Positions 29,454 to 38,535 are shown, counted from the stretch's first letter. The stretch: 64,000 bases of DNA from Streptomyces glaucescens (GCF_000761215.1 NZ_CP009438.1:2747501-2811500), one strand, 5' to 3'. Program-made: numbers and translations. Notes: a model not told the origin generated them from the sequence alone.

Positions 29454-30089
29454 TCAGGCGGGCCGGGCGGTCTCCTCCACCACCCGTATGCCGAAGCCGT
29501 ACGACCCGAGGGCCTGCGCGATGCCGATGAACAGCAGGCTGTAGTGCTCCTGTCCGCGGGCGGTGGCGATGCCGCCGAGGTCGAGCAGACAGTCCGCGGG
29601 CCAGCCCAGGTCCCGCAGGAGTCCGGACACCGTCCGCTTGGCCTCGGCGTCCTCCCCGGACAGGAACAGCGTGGAGGGGCCCTGGACCGAGTCCGGGGCG
29701 ATCATCAGCTTGCGGTCGACGGTGCAGAGCGTCTTGACCACCCGGGTCGCGGGGAACGTCCGCTGGATCTCCTCGCCGAGGCTCTCCCCCGGGTGGGACA
29801 GGGAGCCGTCCGCGGTGAAGCCGACGGCCACGTCGAGCAGCACCTTGCCGGCGAGCGCGTCCGCGCCCACGGACGCCAGCAGCTCCACGGAGGCCGTGCC
29901 GGGCGTGGCGTTGACGACGACCGGCGCGTCGGCGACGGCGGCGGCGAGGTCCGTCAGCGGCAGGTCCCCGGTGCGCGACCGGGCCTCCCGCGGCCGGCGT
30001 GAACCGAGGACGACGTCGTGGCCGGCGCGCAGCCAGCCGCGGGCGAGGTGGCGGCCGACCGTGCCCGTTCCGAGAATGGCGATCTTCAT
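29454..30089 (-). CDS. NAD(P)-binding F420/NADP oxidoreductase-like protein
   Basis: A 211-residue single-domain Rossmann protein of the F420-dependent NADP reductase/NADPH-dinucleotide oxidoreductase-like family. It begins MKIAILGTGTVGRHLARG, the GxGxxG nucleotide-binding motif, followed by VVLGSRRP, whose Ser-Arg-Arg is the usual NADP 2'-phosphate contact. The motifs VVVNATPG, LLDVAVGF and FPATRVVKTLCTV are typical. Conserved Asp/Gly near the C-terminus (LLDLGGIATARGQEHYSLL) close the domain. Whether it uses F420 cannot be told. It lies upstream of the MFS gene on the same strand and downstream of pepN copy 2, from which a hairpin separates it. Confidence 0.8.
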   Translation of the reverse strand: MKIAILGTGTVGRHLARGWLRAGHDVVLGSRRPREARSRTGDLPLTDLAAAVADAPVVVNATPGTASVELLASVGADALAGKVLLDVAVGFTADGSLSHPGESLGEEIQRTFPATRVVKTLCTVDRKLMIAPDSVQGPSTLFLSGEDAEAKRTVSGLLRDLGWPADCLLDLGGIATARGQEHYSLLFIGIAQALGSYGFGIRVVEETARPA

Positions 30090-30174
30090 GCCCCGAACGG
30101 TAGGGCGGCGAGCGGTGCCGCCGCGTCCTTCCGCGGAACGGTCCGCCGTACTCCTTCGGTCCTCGGTCCGCCGA

Positions 30175-30206
30175 AGGGCACCCGGCGGGAACCGGGTGCC
30201 CTCCTT
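30175..30206 (-). terminator. Terminator downstream of pepN copy 2
   Basis: A perfect 11-bp stem (30175-30185 with 30192-30202), 6-nt loop, about 40 bp after the pepN copy 2 stop on the minus strand. The U-run is weak in either direction. Confidence 0.6.
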
Positions 30207-30243
30207 GGCGTACGGGAACGTACGGGACGCTCCCGCGGGGGGA

Positions 30244-32823
30244 CTACTCGGCGGCCGTCGCCGCGTCCGCCGCCTGCGCCCGCAGCGCCCGCTCGACGCC
30301 CGCACGGGACTCCGAGACGAGCCGGCGCAGGGCCGCGTTCGGCTCGGCGGAGGCGAGCCAGGCGTCCGTCTTGTCCAGCGTCTCCTGCGAGACCTGCACG
30401 GACGGGTACAGGCCGACGGCGATCTGCTGGGCCATCTCGTGCGAGCGGGACTCCCACACGCCCTTGAGCGCCTCGAAGAACCGGTCGGTGTACGGCGCCA
30501 GCAGCTCGCGCTGGTCGGTCTGGACGAATCCGCCGATCACCGCCTCCTGCACGGCGTTCGGCAGCTTGTCGGACTCCACGACCGACGCCCAGGCCTCCGC
30601 CTTCGCCTCCGGTGTGGGACGGGCGGCGCGGGCGGTCGCCGCGTGGCGCTCGCCGGCGGCCGTCCTGTCCCGCTCGTACTCGGCGGCGATCTCCGCCTCG
30701 TCGTAGCGGCCCGTCGCGGCCAGCCGCTGGACGAACGCCCAGCGCAGCTCGGTGTCCACGGCCAGGCCCTCGACGGTCTGCGTGCCGTCGAGCAGCGCCT
30801 CGAGCAGGTCGAGCTGCTCCGGGGTGCGGGCGGTCGCGGCGAACGCGCGGGCCCACGCCAGCTGGTGGTCGCTGCCCGGCGCGGCGGACCGCAGGTGGGC
30901 CAGGGTGGCCTCGGTCCAGCGGGTGAGCAGCGTCTCGCGGGCGGCCGGGGCGGCGTACAGGTCGATGGCCAGCTTGACCTGGCGGTGCAGCGACTGCACC
31001 ACGCCGATGTCGGACTCCTTGCCGATGCCGGACAGGACCAGGGACAGGTAGTCGCGGGTGGCCAGCTCGGCGTCGCGGGTCATGTCCCAGGCGGACGCCC
31101 AGCACAGGGCGCGCGGCAGGGAGGCCTCGAAGTCGCCCAGGTGCTCGGTGACCGTCCTCAGGGACGCCTCGTCGAGGCGGACCTTCGCGTACGACAGGTC
31201 GTCGTCGTTGAGCAGGACGACGGCCGGGCGGCGCTTCCCGGCGAGCTGCGGCACCGCGGTCAGCTCGCCGTCGACGTCCAGCTCGACGCGCTCGGTGCGC
31301 ACCAGCTTGCCGGACGTCTCGTCGAGGTCGTACAGGCCAACCGCGATGCGGTGCGGGCGCAGCACGGGCTCGCCCTGGGCGCCGGCGGGCAGGGCGGGGG
31401 CCTCCTGGCGGATCGCGAAGGAGGTGACGGTCCCGTCGGCGTCCGTCTCGATCTCCGGGCGCAGGATGTTGATGCCGGCCGTCTCCAGCCACGCCTTCGA
31501 CCAGGCCTTCAGGTCGCGTCCGGAGGTCTCCTCCAGGGCGCCCAGCAGGTCGCTCAGGCGGGTGTTGCCGAAGGCGTGGCGCTTGAAGTAGGCCTGCACG
31601 CCGCGGAAGAACTCGTCCTCGCCGACGTACGCCACGAGCTGCTTGAGCACGCTGGCGCCCTTGGCGTAGGTGATGCCGTCGAAGTTGACGAGCACGTCGT
31701 CCAGGTCGCGGATGTCCGCCATGATCGGGTGCGTGGACGGCAGCTGGTCCTGCCGGTACGCCCACGTCTTCATGGAGTTGGCGAACGTGGTCCACGAGTG
31801 CGGCCAGCGCGAGCCGGGGGCCGCGGCCTGGCAGGCGATGGAGGTGTAGGTGGCGAACGACTCGTTGAGCCAGAGGTCGTTCCACCACTCCATGGTGACC
31901 AGGTCGCCGAACCACATGTGGGCCAGCTCGTGCAGGATGGTCTCCGCGCGGACCTCGTACGCCGCGTCGGTCACCTTGGAGCGGAAGACGTACTGGTCGC
32001 GGATGGTGACCGCGCCCGCGTTCTCCATGGCGCCCGCGTTGAACTCCGGGACGAACAGCTGGTCGTACTTCTCGAACGGGTACGCGTAGTCGAACTTCTC
32101 CTGGAACCAGTCGAAGCCCTGCCGGGTCACCTCGAAGATGGCGTCCGCGTCCAGGAACTCGGCGAGCGAGGGCCGGCAGTAGATGCCGAGCGGGACGCTC
32201 TGCCCGTCCTTCTCGTAGACGCTGTGGACGCTGTGGTACGGCCCGACGATGAGCGCCGTGACGTAGGTCGAGATGCGCGGGGTCGGCGCGAACTCCCAGA
32301 CGTTGTCCTTGGGCTCGGGCGTGGGCGAGTTCGAGATCACCGTCCAGCCCTCCGGGGCGCGCACGGTGAACCGGAACGTCGCCTTCAGGTCCGGCTGCTC
32401 GAACGAGGCGAACACCCGGCGGGCGTCCGGGACCTCGAACTGGGTGTAGAGGTAGGCCTGGTCGTCGACCGGGTCGACGAACCGGTGCAGGCCCTCACCG
32501 GTGTTGGTGTACGCGCAGTCGGCGGCCACGCGCAGGACGTTGCGGCCCTCCAGCAGACCGGGCAGGGCGATCCGGGAGTCCCGGAAGACCTCCGCGGGGT
32601 CCAGCGGGTCCCCGTTGAGCGTCACCTCGTGGACGGCCGGAGCCACCAGGTCGATGAACGACTCCGCTCCGCCCTCGGCGACGTCGAAGCGCACCGTGGT
32701 CACGGACCGGTAGGTACCGCCCTCCTGCGCGCCGGAGAGGTCGAGATCGATCTCGTACGAGTCAACGGTGAGCAGCTTCGCCCGCTGCTGCGCCTCTTCG
32801 CGAGTCAGGTTTGTGCCAGGCAC
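30244..32823 (-). CDS. pepN: Aminopeptidase N, M1 family (copy 2)
   Basis: An 859-residue M1 aminopeptidase, full length and intact. GAMEN occurs in FNAGAMENAGAVTI; zinc ligands are His298 and His302 (HELAH) with Glu321 in WLNESFATYTS. The C-terminal ERAP1-like helical domain is complete. The GTG start at 32823 gives (M)PGTNLTREEAQQRAKLLTVDSYEI, aligning with copy 1 at 13924-16500; the two proteins match along their whole length and differ by one residue in size. WLNESFATYTSIACQAA is the more usual actinobacterial PepN sequence, so this may be the housekeeping copy. Cytoplasmic, no signal peptide. It is divergent from the DUF1203-like gene. Confidence 0.95.
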   Translation of the reverse strand: MPGTNLTREEAQQRAKLLTVDSYEIDLDLSGAQEGGTYRSVTTVRFDVAEGGAESFIDLVAPAVHEVTLNGDPLDPAEVFRDSRIALPGLLEGRNVLRVAADCAYTNTGEGLHRFVDPVDDQAYLYTQFEVPDARRVFASFEQPDLKATFRFTVRAPEGWTVISNSPTPEPKDNVWEFAPTPRISTYVTALIVGPYHSVHSVYEKDGQSVPLGIYCRPSLAEFLDADAIFEVTRQGFDWFQEKFDYAYPFEKYDQLFVPEFNAGAMENAGAVTIRDQYVFRSKVTDAAYEVRAETILHELAHMWFGDLVTMEWWNDLWLNESFATYTSIACQAAAPGSRWPHSWTTFANSMKTWAYRQDQLPSTHPIMADIRDLDDVLVNFDGITYAKGASVLKQLVAYVGEDEFFRGVQAYFKRHAFGNTRLSDLLGALEETSGRDLKAWSKAWLETAGINILRPEIETDADGTVTSFAIRQEAPALPAGAQGEPVLRPHRIAVGLYDLDETSGKLVRTERVELDVDGELTAVPQLAGKRRPAVVLLNDDDLSYAKVRLDEASLRTVTEHLGDFEASLPRALCWASAWDMTRDAELATRDYLSLVLSGIGKESDIGVVQSLHRQVKLAIDLYAAPAARETLLTRWTEATLAHLRSAAPGSDHQLAWARAFAATARTPEQLDLLEALLDGTQTVEGLAVDTELRWAFVQRLAATGRYDEAEIAAEYERDRTAAGERHAATARAARPTPEAKAEAWASVVESDKLPNAVQEAVIGGFVQTDQRELLAPYTDRFFEALKGVWESRSHEMAQQIAVGLYPSVQVSQETLDKTDAWLASAEPNAALRRLVSESRAGVERALRAQAADAATAAE

Positions 32824-32934
32824 GCGGTCATCTCCTCGAATGTGTGGGTTGCGTCATCCTTCCACGGGACCTCCACCGAACGCGATGTCCGGATACCGCC
32901 GGTCAGCGGGCCGCCCGCGCGTGACGCTGGAGCC

Positions 32935-33420
32935 ATGACGACGTACACCGCACGCCCCGTCCCGCCGGAGGTCCTGAAGGAGCTGCGCTCCGCCGACGAC
33001 GCGGGACGCGGGACGGTTCCCGTGACCGACGAGGAGGGCGGCGCGCCGCTGCGCTGCTGCCTGCGCCGCAGCGCACCCGGCGAGTCGGTCGCCCTGGTCT
33101 CCTACGCCCCGTTGCGCCGCTGGGCGGCCGGCACGGGCGCCGACCCGGGCGCGTACGACGAGCAGGGTCCCGTCTTCATCCACGCGGACGACTGCCCCGG
33201 CCCGGAGGGCGACGGCCTGCCCTTCACCGGCTCCCACCGCGTCCTGCGCCGCTACTCGGCGGCGGGCCGCATCCTCGGCGGGCACCTGGTGACACCCGAG
33301 GACTCCTTCGCGTCCGCCCTGGGTCGGGCCTTCGCCGACCCGGAGGTGGCGCTGGTGCACGTGCGGGCCGTGGAGTACGGCTGCTTCCTGTACGAGGTGC
33401 GGCGCCCCGGGGACCACTGA
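32935..33420 (+). CDS. DUF1203-family protein
   Basis: A 161-residue soluble protein of unknown function that I recognise as DUF1203-like by RCCLRRSAPGESVALVSY, the acidic DEQGPVFIHADDC and the C-terminal EVRRPG. The central HADDC segment has His, two Asp and a Cys that could bind metal, but this is speculative. No signal peptide or membrane segment. It is divergent from pepN copy 2 and convergent with the LysR gene. ATG 32935 starts MTTYTARPVPPEVL; a GCTGGAG lies just upstream. Confidence 0.65.
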   Translation: MTTYTARPVPPEVLKELRSADDAGRGTVPVTDEEGGAPLRCCLRRSAPGESVALVSYAPLRRWAAGTGADPGAYDEQGPVFIHADDCPGPEGDGLPFTGSHRVLRRYSAAGRILGGHLVTPEDSFASALGRAFADPEVALVHVRAVEYGCFLYEVRRPGDH

Positions 33421-33444
33421 CCGGCGTCCTGGCGGGCCGGTGCC

Positions 33445-34347
33445 TCAGGCGGTCCGCTCCGCGGCCTCCCGCAGGGCCGCCAGGACCCCGCGCACGGCGG
33501 GCGCCTCCGCCGCGCCCTTGCGGACCGCCGCGACCACATGCCGGTGCGGGCGGTCCGCCGTCAGTTCACGCATGACGACGCCCGCCCGCCGCGCGCCCAC
33601 CATCCGGGGCACCAGGGCGACGCCCATCCCCGCCTCCACCATCGCCAGGATCGCCGTCCAGCCGGCCGCCGAGTGCCCCTGGACCGGGCTGAACCCGGCC
33701 GCCTCGCAGGCGCCGCGGGTGATGTCCGACCAGGGGCCGCTGCCGCCGAAGATCCACGGCTCGGCGGCGAGGTCGGCGAGCCGCACGCCGTCGGCCGCGG
33801 CCAGCGGGTGGTCGCGGGGCAGGGCGAGGTCGAGGGGGTCGGCGAGCAGCGGCACGAGGGTGAAGCGGGGGTCCGCCGCCGTGGGCGCCTGGGCGGCCAG
33901 GGACACGGCCAGGTCGGTGTCCCCTGCGGCCAGCAGGTCGTACGCCTCCGCCGCCTCGGTCTCCCGGACCCGTACGGTCACGCCCGGCCGGGTCGCCCGC
34001 AGGGCCCGCACCGCCGGGACGACCAGCGCGGGCACGGCGGTCGGGAAGGCGCCCACCCGCACCTCGCCGGCCTCGCCCCGCGCGTACGCCGCCAGCTCGG
34101 CGTCGGCGCGCTCCAGTTGCTCGAACACCGCCTCGGCGTGCCGGAGCACGAGCCGGGCGGCGTCGGTGAGCCGCACCCGCCGCCCCTGCGCCCGCAGCAG
34201 CGGCACCCCGAGCTGGCGGGAGAGGTTCGTCAGCTGCTGGGAGACCGCGGACGGGGTCATCCGCAGTGCCTCGGCCGTCGCGGTGACCGTCTCGCGTTCG
34301 CGCAGCGTGCGCAGGATCTGGAGCTTGCGGATGTCCCACTCGGCCAT
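33445..34347 (-). CDS. LysR-family transcriptional regulator
   Basis: A 300-residue LysR-type regulator. The N-terminal winged helix-turn-helix (residues 4-62) reads DIRKLQILRTLRERETVTATAEALRMTPSAVSQQLTNLSRQLG; the C-terminal periplasmic-binding-protein-like effector domain begins near VRVGAFPTAVPALVVPAV. ATG 34347 starts the conserved MAEWDIRKL. It is 30 bp downstream of the EamA transporter gene on the same strand, so the two are probably one operon, and the regulator may control the exporter. The effector is unknown. Confidence 0.9.
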   Translation of the reverse strand: MAEWDIRKLQILRTLRERETVTATAEALRMTPSAVSQQLTNLSRQLGVPLLRAQGRRVRLTDAARLVLRHAEAVFEQLERADAELAAYARGEAGEVRVGAFPTAVPALVVPAVRALRATRPGVTVRVRETEAAEAYDLLAAGDTDLAVSLAAQAPTAADPRFTLVPLLADPLDLALPRDHPLAAADGVRLADLAAEPWIFGGSGPWSDITRGACEAAGFSPVQGHSAAGWTAILAMVEAGMGVALVPRMVGARRAGVVMRELTADRPHRHVVAAVRKGAAEAPAVRGVLAALREAAERTA

Positions 34348-34377
34348 GCCGGCCAACCTACGCGAGGCGGGCGTGCC

Positions 34378-35385
34378 TCAGCGGCGGGCCCCCAGGACGA
34401 CCCCGCCGAGGATCAGGGCCGCGCACAGCGCCTGGGCCCAGCCGGTCGCCTCGTCGAGCAGGGCCCAGGACAGCAGGGCCACGCAGACCGGCTGGAGGTA
34501 GTAGACGACTCCGGCGCGGCTCGGGCCGACCAGCGCGACCGCGCGGTTCCAGGCGAAGAAGGCGAGCGCCGAGGAGACGGCCCCGACGTACAGCAGGGGC
34601 AGCACGGTGGCCGCGGTCGGGGTGAAGCCGCCCTGCGCGGCGAGGCTCACGCCCTGGGCGGGCAGCAGCAGGACGGCGCCGATCAGGAAGGTGGTGAACA
34701 GGAAGGCGGTCCCGCCCAGTTCGGCGGGTTTGCGGCGGAGCAGCGCGCTGTAGGAGGCGAAGCAGCAGGCGGCGGCGATCATCCACAGGTCGCCGGCGGC
34801 GAAGTGGGCGCCGTCCCGGCCGAGCAGGAGCAGGACGCCCGCGCAGGCGGTCAGCAGTCCGGCGATCCGGCGGGCGCCGAGCCGGACGCCGCCCGCCCGT
34901 TCGAACACCGCCATCAGCACCGGGGACGCGGCCATGATCATGCCCATGGTGGCGGCGGGAGTGGTGAGTCCCGCCTGGTTGACGAGGGTGTTGTAGACGG
35001 TGACGCCGAGGAAGGACGCGAGGACGACGAAGCCGAGGTGACGCCGGACGAGTTCCCGCTGCCGCCAGGCCTGCCGGGCCCCGAAGGGGGCGATCACGGC
35101 GAGCGCGATCACCCAGCGCCAGAAGGCGTGCTGCACGGGCGGAACGCTGTCGTGCAGGGCGCGGGAGGTGACGAAGGAGCCGGACCAGACGACCGTGGCC
35201 AGAGCGGCGAGGGCGAGCCCGAGGACGGGGGCGACTGTTCCCGGGTCCGCTGCCGGGGGCTTCCGGGAGCCGGGAGGACCGGGCGCTTCGGGGGCTTCGG
35301 GGGCTTCGGGCGCTTCGGGGCTGGAGGTGGGGGTGGGGGCGGGGGTGGGGGTGGACGTGGTGGTCCTGGGCGGGACTGGGGCCAC
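34378..35385 (-). CDS. EamA/DMT-family transporter with repetitive N-terminus
   Basis: A 335-residue drug/metabolite transporter with ten membrane helices in two EamA halves: AALATVVWSGSFVTSRALHDSVPP, FWRWVIALAVIAPFGARQAW, and in the second half FLFTTFLIGAVLLLP and YYLQPVCVALLSWALLDE. Before the first helix there is an unusual 45-residue Pro/Thr/Glu/Ala-rich tail, with PTPAPTPT and a four-fold Glu-Ala-Pro repeat. GTG 35385 follows AAAGGA at good spacing, so the tail is likely translated. It forms a probable operon with the downstream LysR gene and lies near a second EamA gene. The substrate is unknown; metabolite export is typical. Confidence 0.82.
   Translation of the reverse strand: MAPVPPRTTTSTPTPAPTPTSSPEAPEAPEAPEAPGPPGSRKPPAADPGTVAPVLGLALAALATVVWSGSFVTSRALHDSVPPVQHAFWRWVIALAVIAPFGARQAWRQRELVRRHLGFVVLASFLGVTVYNTLVNQAGLTTPAATMGMIMAASPVLMAVFERAGGVRLGARRIAGLLTACAGVLLLLGRDGAHFAAGDLWMIAAACCFASYSALLRRKPAELGGTAFLFTTFLIGAVLLLPAQGVSLAAQGGFTPTAATVLPLLYVGAVSSALAFFAWNRAVALVGPSRAGVVYYLQPVCVALLSWALLDEATGWAQALCAALILGGVVLGARR
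35285..35320 (-). repeat. 9-bp coding repeat, four copies
   Basis: GCTTCGGGG or its one-base variant is repeated at 35285, 35294, 35303 and 35312 and encodes the Glu-Ala-Pro repeats at the N-terminus of the EamA transporter. The period is a multiple of three, so copy number can change without frameshift. Confidence 0.85.
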
Positions 35386-35423
35386 GGAGGTCCTTTCGGC
35401 GGAGGGGTTCGAGCGCGGTGGAC

Positions 35424-36374
35424 CTACCGTCGCGCCCCCGTACCTGTCACGTCCATCGAAACTTTCCGATCGTTCCTTTCAGTGGAACTGAACGATGTGG
35501 CCGTCACGGTCGCCCGCCGCGCCCCGCGCGGGGCGAGCTGCCCCGCCATCGTCGCGCCGAAGGCCAGCACCATGCCCGCCAGCTGCACCGGCGTCAGGGT
35601 CTGGCCGAGCGCGGCCCAGCCCACGACGGCCGCGGTGAGCGGGGAGAGCGGGCCGAGGAAGGTGACCTGGGTGGCGGTGAGCCGCCCGATGCCGCGGAAC
35701 CAGAGCCAGTAGGCGACCGCGGTGTTGGCGAGCGCCAGGTAGAGGTAGCCGCCGGCCGCCGCGCCGTCCAGCGCGGGCGGCGCCCCCTCGACCAGGAAGG
35801 CGAGCGGGGCGATGAGCAGTCCGCCCGCGGTGAGCTGCCAGCCGGTGAGGGCGAGCGGCCCGACGCCGTCCGGGCGGCCCCAGCGCTGGGTGAGCACGGT
35901 GCCGAGGGACATGGAGGCGGTGGACCCCAGGGCGGCCAGCACCCCGACGGCGTCCAGGGCACCGGCCGCCTGGAGCACGACGAGGCTGACGCCGAACGCG
36001 GCGACGATCGCGGCGAGCACCGACCGGGTGGTGGGCCGGCGGCCCAGCAGCAGGGCGGAGAGCCCGATGACGAACAGCGGTCCGGCCGAGCCGACGACCG
36101 CGGCCATCCCGCCGGGCAGCCGGTACGCGGAGAGGAACAGCAGCGGGAAGAAGGCACCGATGTTGAGCGCGCCCAGCACCGCCGCCTTGCCCCACCAGAT
36201 GCCGCGCGGCAGCACCCGGGCGAGGGCGAGCAGCACCAGTCCGGCGGGCAGGGCCCGCAGCGCAGCGGTGAACAGGGGGCGGTCGGGTGGCAGGAACTCG
36301 GTGGTGACGGCGTAGGTGGTGCCCCAGGAGACGGGGGCGAGGGCGGTGAGCAGGACGGTCGTGGACCGCTTCAT
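35424..36374 (-). CDS. EamA/DMT-family transporter (RhaT/YdcZ-like)
   Basis: A 316-residue ten-helix DMT exporter: LLTALAPVSWGTTYAVTTEFLPPDRP, AALRALPAGLVLLALARVLPRG, IGAFFPLLFLSAYRLPGGMAAVVGS and in the second half WQLTAGGLLIAPLAFLVEG and TFLGPLSPLTAAVVGWAALGQ. The ATG at 36374 follows GAAGGGA. The C-terminus runs about 25 residues past the last helix (TATSFSSTERNDRKVS). It is divergent from a MarR-family regulator; a 14-bp perfect palindrome lies between, so the pair looks like a regulator with its efflux target. It is a different subgroup from the transporter at 34378-35385. Confidence 0.85.
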   Translation of the reverse strand: MKRSTTVLLTALAPVSWGTTYAVTTEFLPPDRPLFTAALRALPAGLVLLALARVLPRGIWWGKAAVLGALNIGAFFPLLFLSAYRLPGGMAAVVGSAGPLFVIGLSALLLGRRPTTRSVLAAIVAAFGVSLVVLQAAGALDAVGVLAALGSTASMSLGTVLTQRWGRPDGVGPLALTGWQLTAGGLLIAPLAFLVEGAPPALDGAAAGGYLYLALANTAVAYWLWFRGIGRLTATQVTFLGPLSPLTAAVVGWAALGQTLTPVQLAGMVLAFGATMAGQLAPRGARRATVTATSFSSTERNDRKVSMDVTGTGARR

Positions 36375-36412
36375 GGCGGGTCCCTTCGGAGGATTCAGCT
36401 TGGCACTAAGTA

Positions 36413-36426
36413 GCTTAGCGCTAAGC
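36413..36426. promoter_or_regulatory. Perfect 14-bp palindrome, likely MarR operator
   Basis: GCTTAGCGCTAAGC is an exact palindrome placed between the divergent EamA transporter and MarR regulator genes, in an A/T-richer stretch that also contains CACTAAGTAGC immediately upstream. Size, symmetry and position suit a MarR-family dimer. Confidence 0.6.
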
Positions 36427-36483
36427 AAGTTTCCCACAAGCTACTTTCTTGCGGCCGACCCACCTCGGGCGGATACTCCTGCC

Positions 36484-37008
36484 ATGACGCGAAGCCGCCC
36501 CCAGAACCAGCCGGACCGGCCCGCCCCCGACGCGGTCGACGCGATCATCGAGCAGTGGGCCGCCGTGCGCCCCGACCTCGACACCCGCGCCATGGAGGTC
36601 TTCGGCCGGGTCCACCGCCTGTCCCGCGCGATGGCCGACCGCACGGAGCAGGCGTACGCCCGCTTCGGCATCTCCCGCGGCGAGTTCGACGTCCTCGCGA
36701 CCCTGCGCCGGTCCGGCGAGCCGTACACCCTCTCCCCGCGCCAGCTCGCCGCCACCCTCATGCTCACCACCGGCGGCATGACCGGCCGCCTCGACAAGCT
36801 CGAACGCGCCGGGCTGCTGCGCCGCTCCCCCGATCCGCACGACCGCCGCGGCCTCCAGGTCACCCTCACCGACGAGGGCCTGTCCCTGGCCGAGGAGGCG
36901 GTCGGCGCGGGCCTCGCCGCCCAGACCGAGGCCCTGGCCGCCCTCACCGACGAACAGGCCCGCCACCTGGCGGACCTGCTGCGGCTGCTGCTGGCGGGAA
37001 CCGCCTAG
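36484..37008 (+). CDS. MarR-family transcriptional regulator
   Basis: A 174-residue winged-helix dimer. The DNA-binding core includes FGISRGEFDVLATLRRSGEP, LSPRQLAATLMLTTGGMTGRLDKLERAGLLRRSPDPHDRRGLQVTLTDEG, with the wing residues DPHDRRG characteristic of MarR. N-terminal and C-terminal helices form the dimer interface. It is divergent from an EamA efflux gene and likely represses it and itself through the palindrome at 36413-36426. The last bases overlap the stop of the convergent FAD monooxygenase gene. No conserved Cys suggests ligand rather than redox sensing. Confidence 0.92.
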   Translation: MTRSRPQNQPDRPAPDAVDAIIEQWAAVRPDLDTRAMEVFGRVHRLSRAMADRTEQAYARFGISRGEFDVLATLRRSGEPYTLSPRQLAATLMLTTGGMTGRLDKLERAGLLRRSPDPHDRRGLQVTLTDEGLSLAEEAVGAGLAAQTEALAALTDEQARHLADLLRLLLAGTA

Positions 37009-38519
37009 GTGTACACCTGCGCGGCGTCACCGCCCCGCCCCGGAGCGGGTGCGTCCGCGCGCCCCACGTGGACGGTGAGGGCCCGCTCGACGTCCGTCGC
37101 GGTGGCCGTGTCGGACGCCCACGCCACATAGCCGTCCGGGCGGACCAGCACGGCGGTGCGCCGCGGGCTCCGCCACCGCGCGGTGGTGAGGCGGTCCGCG
37201 CGGGCGGGGCCCGGATCGAGGGGGGCCGGAGTGATCAGGACGAAGCGGAGGCCGCGCAGCGCCTCGTGGAGGCGGGTGCCGTCGGCGAGGCGGAGGTCGG
37301 GGACGCGGGCGCCGGTCAGGGGGTGGGCGCCGCGGGGCGCGGGGTAGCGGTAGCCGATGCCGGTGATCCGGCCGAGGACCCGGCGCCGGACCGGTCCGGC
37401 GAGGCCGGCCAGGGCGGCCGTGGCGGCGCGCAGCGCCACCGCCGTGGGACGCCTCGCCTTGGCCAGCCGGAGGATGCCGCCGCTGCTGCGCAGCACCGCC
37501 CTGCCGACGGGGTGGCGTTCGCGGTGGTAGGTGTCGAGCAGGTCCGGGCCGGCGTGGCCGTGGAGCACCTGGGCCAGCTTCCAGCCGAGGTTGGCGGCGT
37601 CCTGGAGACCCGTGTTCATGCCCTGGCCGCCCGCGGGGCTGTGCACGTGGGCGGCGTCGCCGGCGAGGAGGACCCGGCCGACGCGGTAGGCGGGCACCTG
37701 GCGCTCGTCGCTGTGGAAGCGGGACAGCCAGCGCGGATCGTGCATGCCGAAGTCGTCGCCGAGCGCGAGCCGGGCGATCTCCTTGACCTCCTCCAGGTCG
37801 ACGGGGACGTCGTCGGGGAGGTCCCGGCCGTGCCGCCAGGCGGCGACCCGGTGGTAGCCGTCGCCGAAGGGCGCGACGAGCGCGAACGCGCCGCCGACCG
37901 TGTCGGCGGTGACCAGGTCCGCGTGCTCGGGGGCCAGCCGGACGTCGGCGAGGACGATGGAGCGGATCACGGAGCGGCCGGGGAAGGGCAGTCCGACGGC
38001 GTCACGGACGACGCTGCGCAGGCCGTCCGCGCCCACGGCGTACGCGGCGCGCCACGTGCGCGTCCGGCCCTCGCGGTCCTCGGCCTCGACGGTCACACCG
38101 GCCGCGTCCTGGGTCAGCCCGGTCACCTCGGTCTCGTACCGGAACTCCGCTCCCGCCTCCACCGCCCGCCGTTCCAGGACCTTCTCCACCTCGTACTGCG
38201 GGACGACCAGCAGGTGCCGGAAGCGGGAGCGGAGGGTGCCGAGGTCGATGTCGAGGCCCCCGAAGAGGCGCAGTCGTCGCAGGGGGTGGCCGATGGCCTC
38301 CAGTTCGTCCGCGAGGCCGCGCGCGTCGAGCTGTTCCAGGGTGCGGGCGTGCACGACGAAGGCGCGGGTGAGGTTGCTGGTCCGGTGGGGGCGCTTCTCC
38401 AGGACGGTGACCGGCACACCGGCGGTGGCGAGGTCACCGGCGAGGAGGAGCCCGGTGGGCCCGGAGCCCACGACGATCACCGAGCGGGGGGTGGTGGGAG
38501 TGGTGCCAGTGCCGTGCAT
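37005..38519 (-). CDS. FAD-dependent aromatic monooxygenase (PheA/TfdB-like)
   Basis: A 504-residue group A flavoprotein monooxygenase. The N-terminal FAD motif is VIVVGSGPTGLLLAGDLATAG with VLEKRP; the DG motif is YAVGADGLRSVVRDAVG; the GD motif is RVLLAGDAAHVHSPAGGQGMNTGLQDAANLGWKLA. The C-terminal thioredoxin-like domain is short. These enzymes hydroxylate phenolic or polyketide aromatic substrates with NAD(P)H and O2; such genes also inactivate antibiotics, for example rifampicin-type. The substrate is not assignable. It is divergent from a TetR regulator with five operator-like repeats between, so it is probably substrate-inducible, and detoxification is more likely than biosynthesis since no pathway genes adjoin. 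Confidence 0.88.
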   Translation of the reverse strand: MHGTGTTPTTPRSVIVVGSGPTGLLLAGDLATAGVPVTVLEKRPHRTSNLTRAFVVHARTLEQLDARGLADELEAIGHPLRRLRLFGGLDIDLGTLRSRFRHLLVVPQYEVEKVLERRAVEAGAEFRYETEVTGLTQDAAGVTVEAEDREGRTRTWRAAYAVGADGLRSVVRDAVGLPFPGRSVIRSIVLADVRLAPEHADLVTADTVGGAFALVAPFGDGYHRVAAWRHGRDLPDDVPVDLEEVKEIARLALGDDFGMHDPRWLSRFHSDERQVPAYRVGRVLLAGDAAHVHSPAGGQGMNTGLQDAANLGWKLAQVLHGHAGPDLLDTYHRERHPVGRAVLRSSGGILRLAKARRPTAVALRAATAALAGLAGPVRRRVLGRITGIGYRYPAPRGAHPLTGARVPDLRLADGTRLHEALRGLRFVLITPAPLDPGPARADRLTTARWRSPRRTAVLVRPDGYVAWASDTATATDVERALTVHVGRADAPAPGRGGDAAQVYT

Positions 38520-38535
38520 CGTGGCCTCCTGGATG

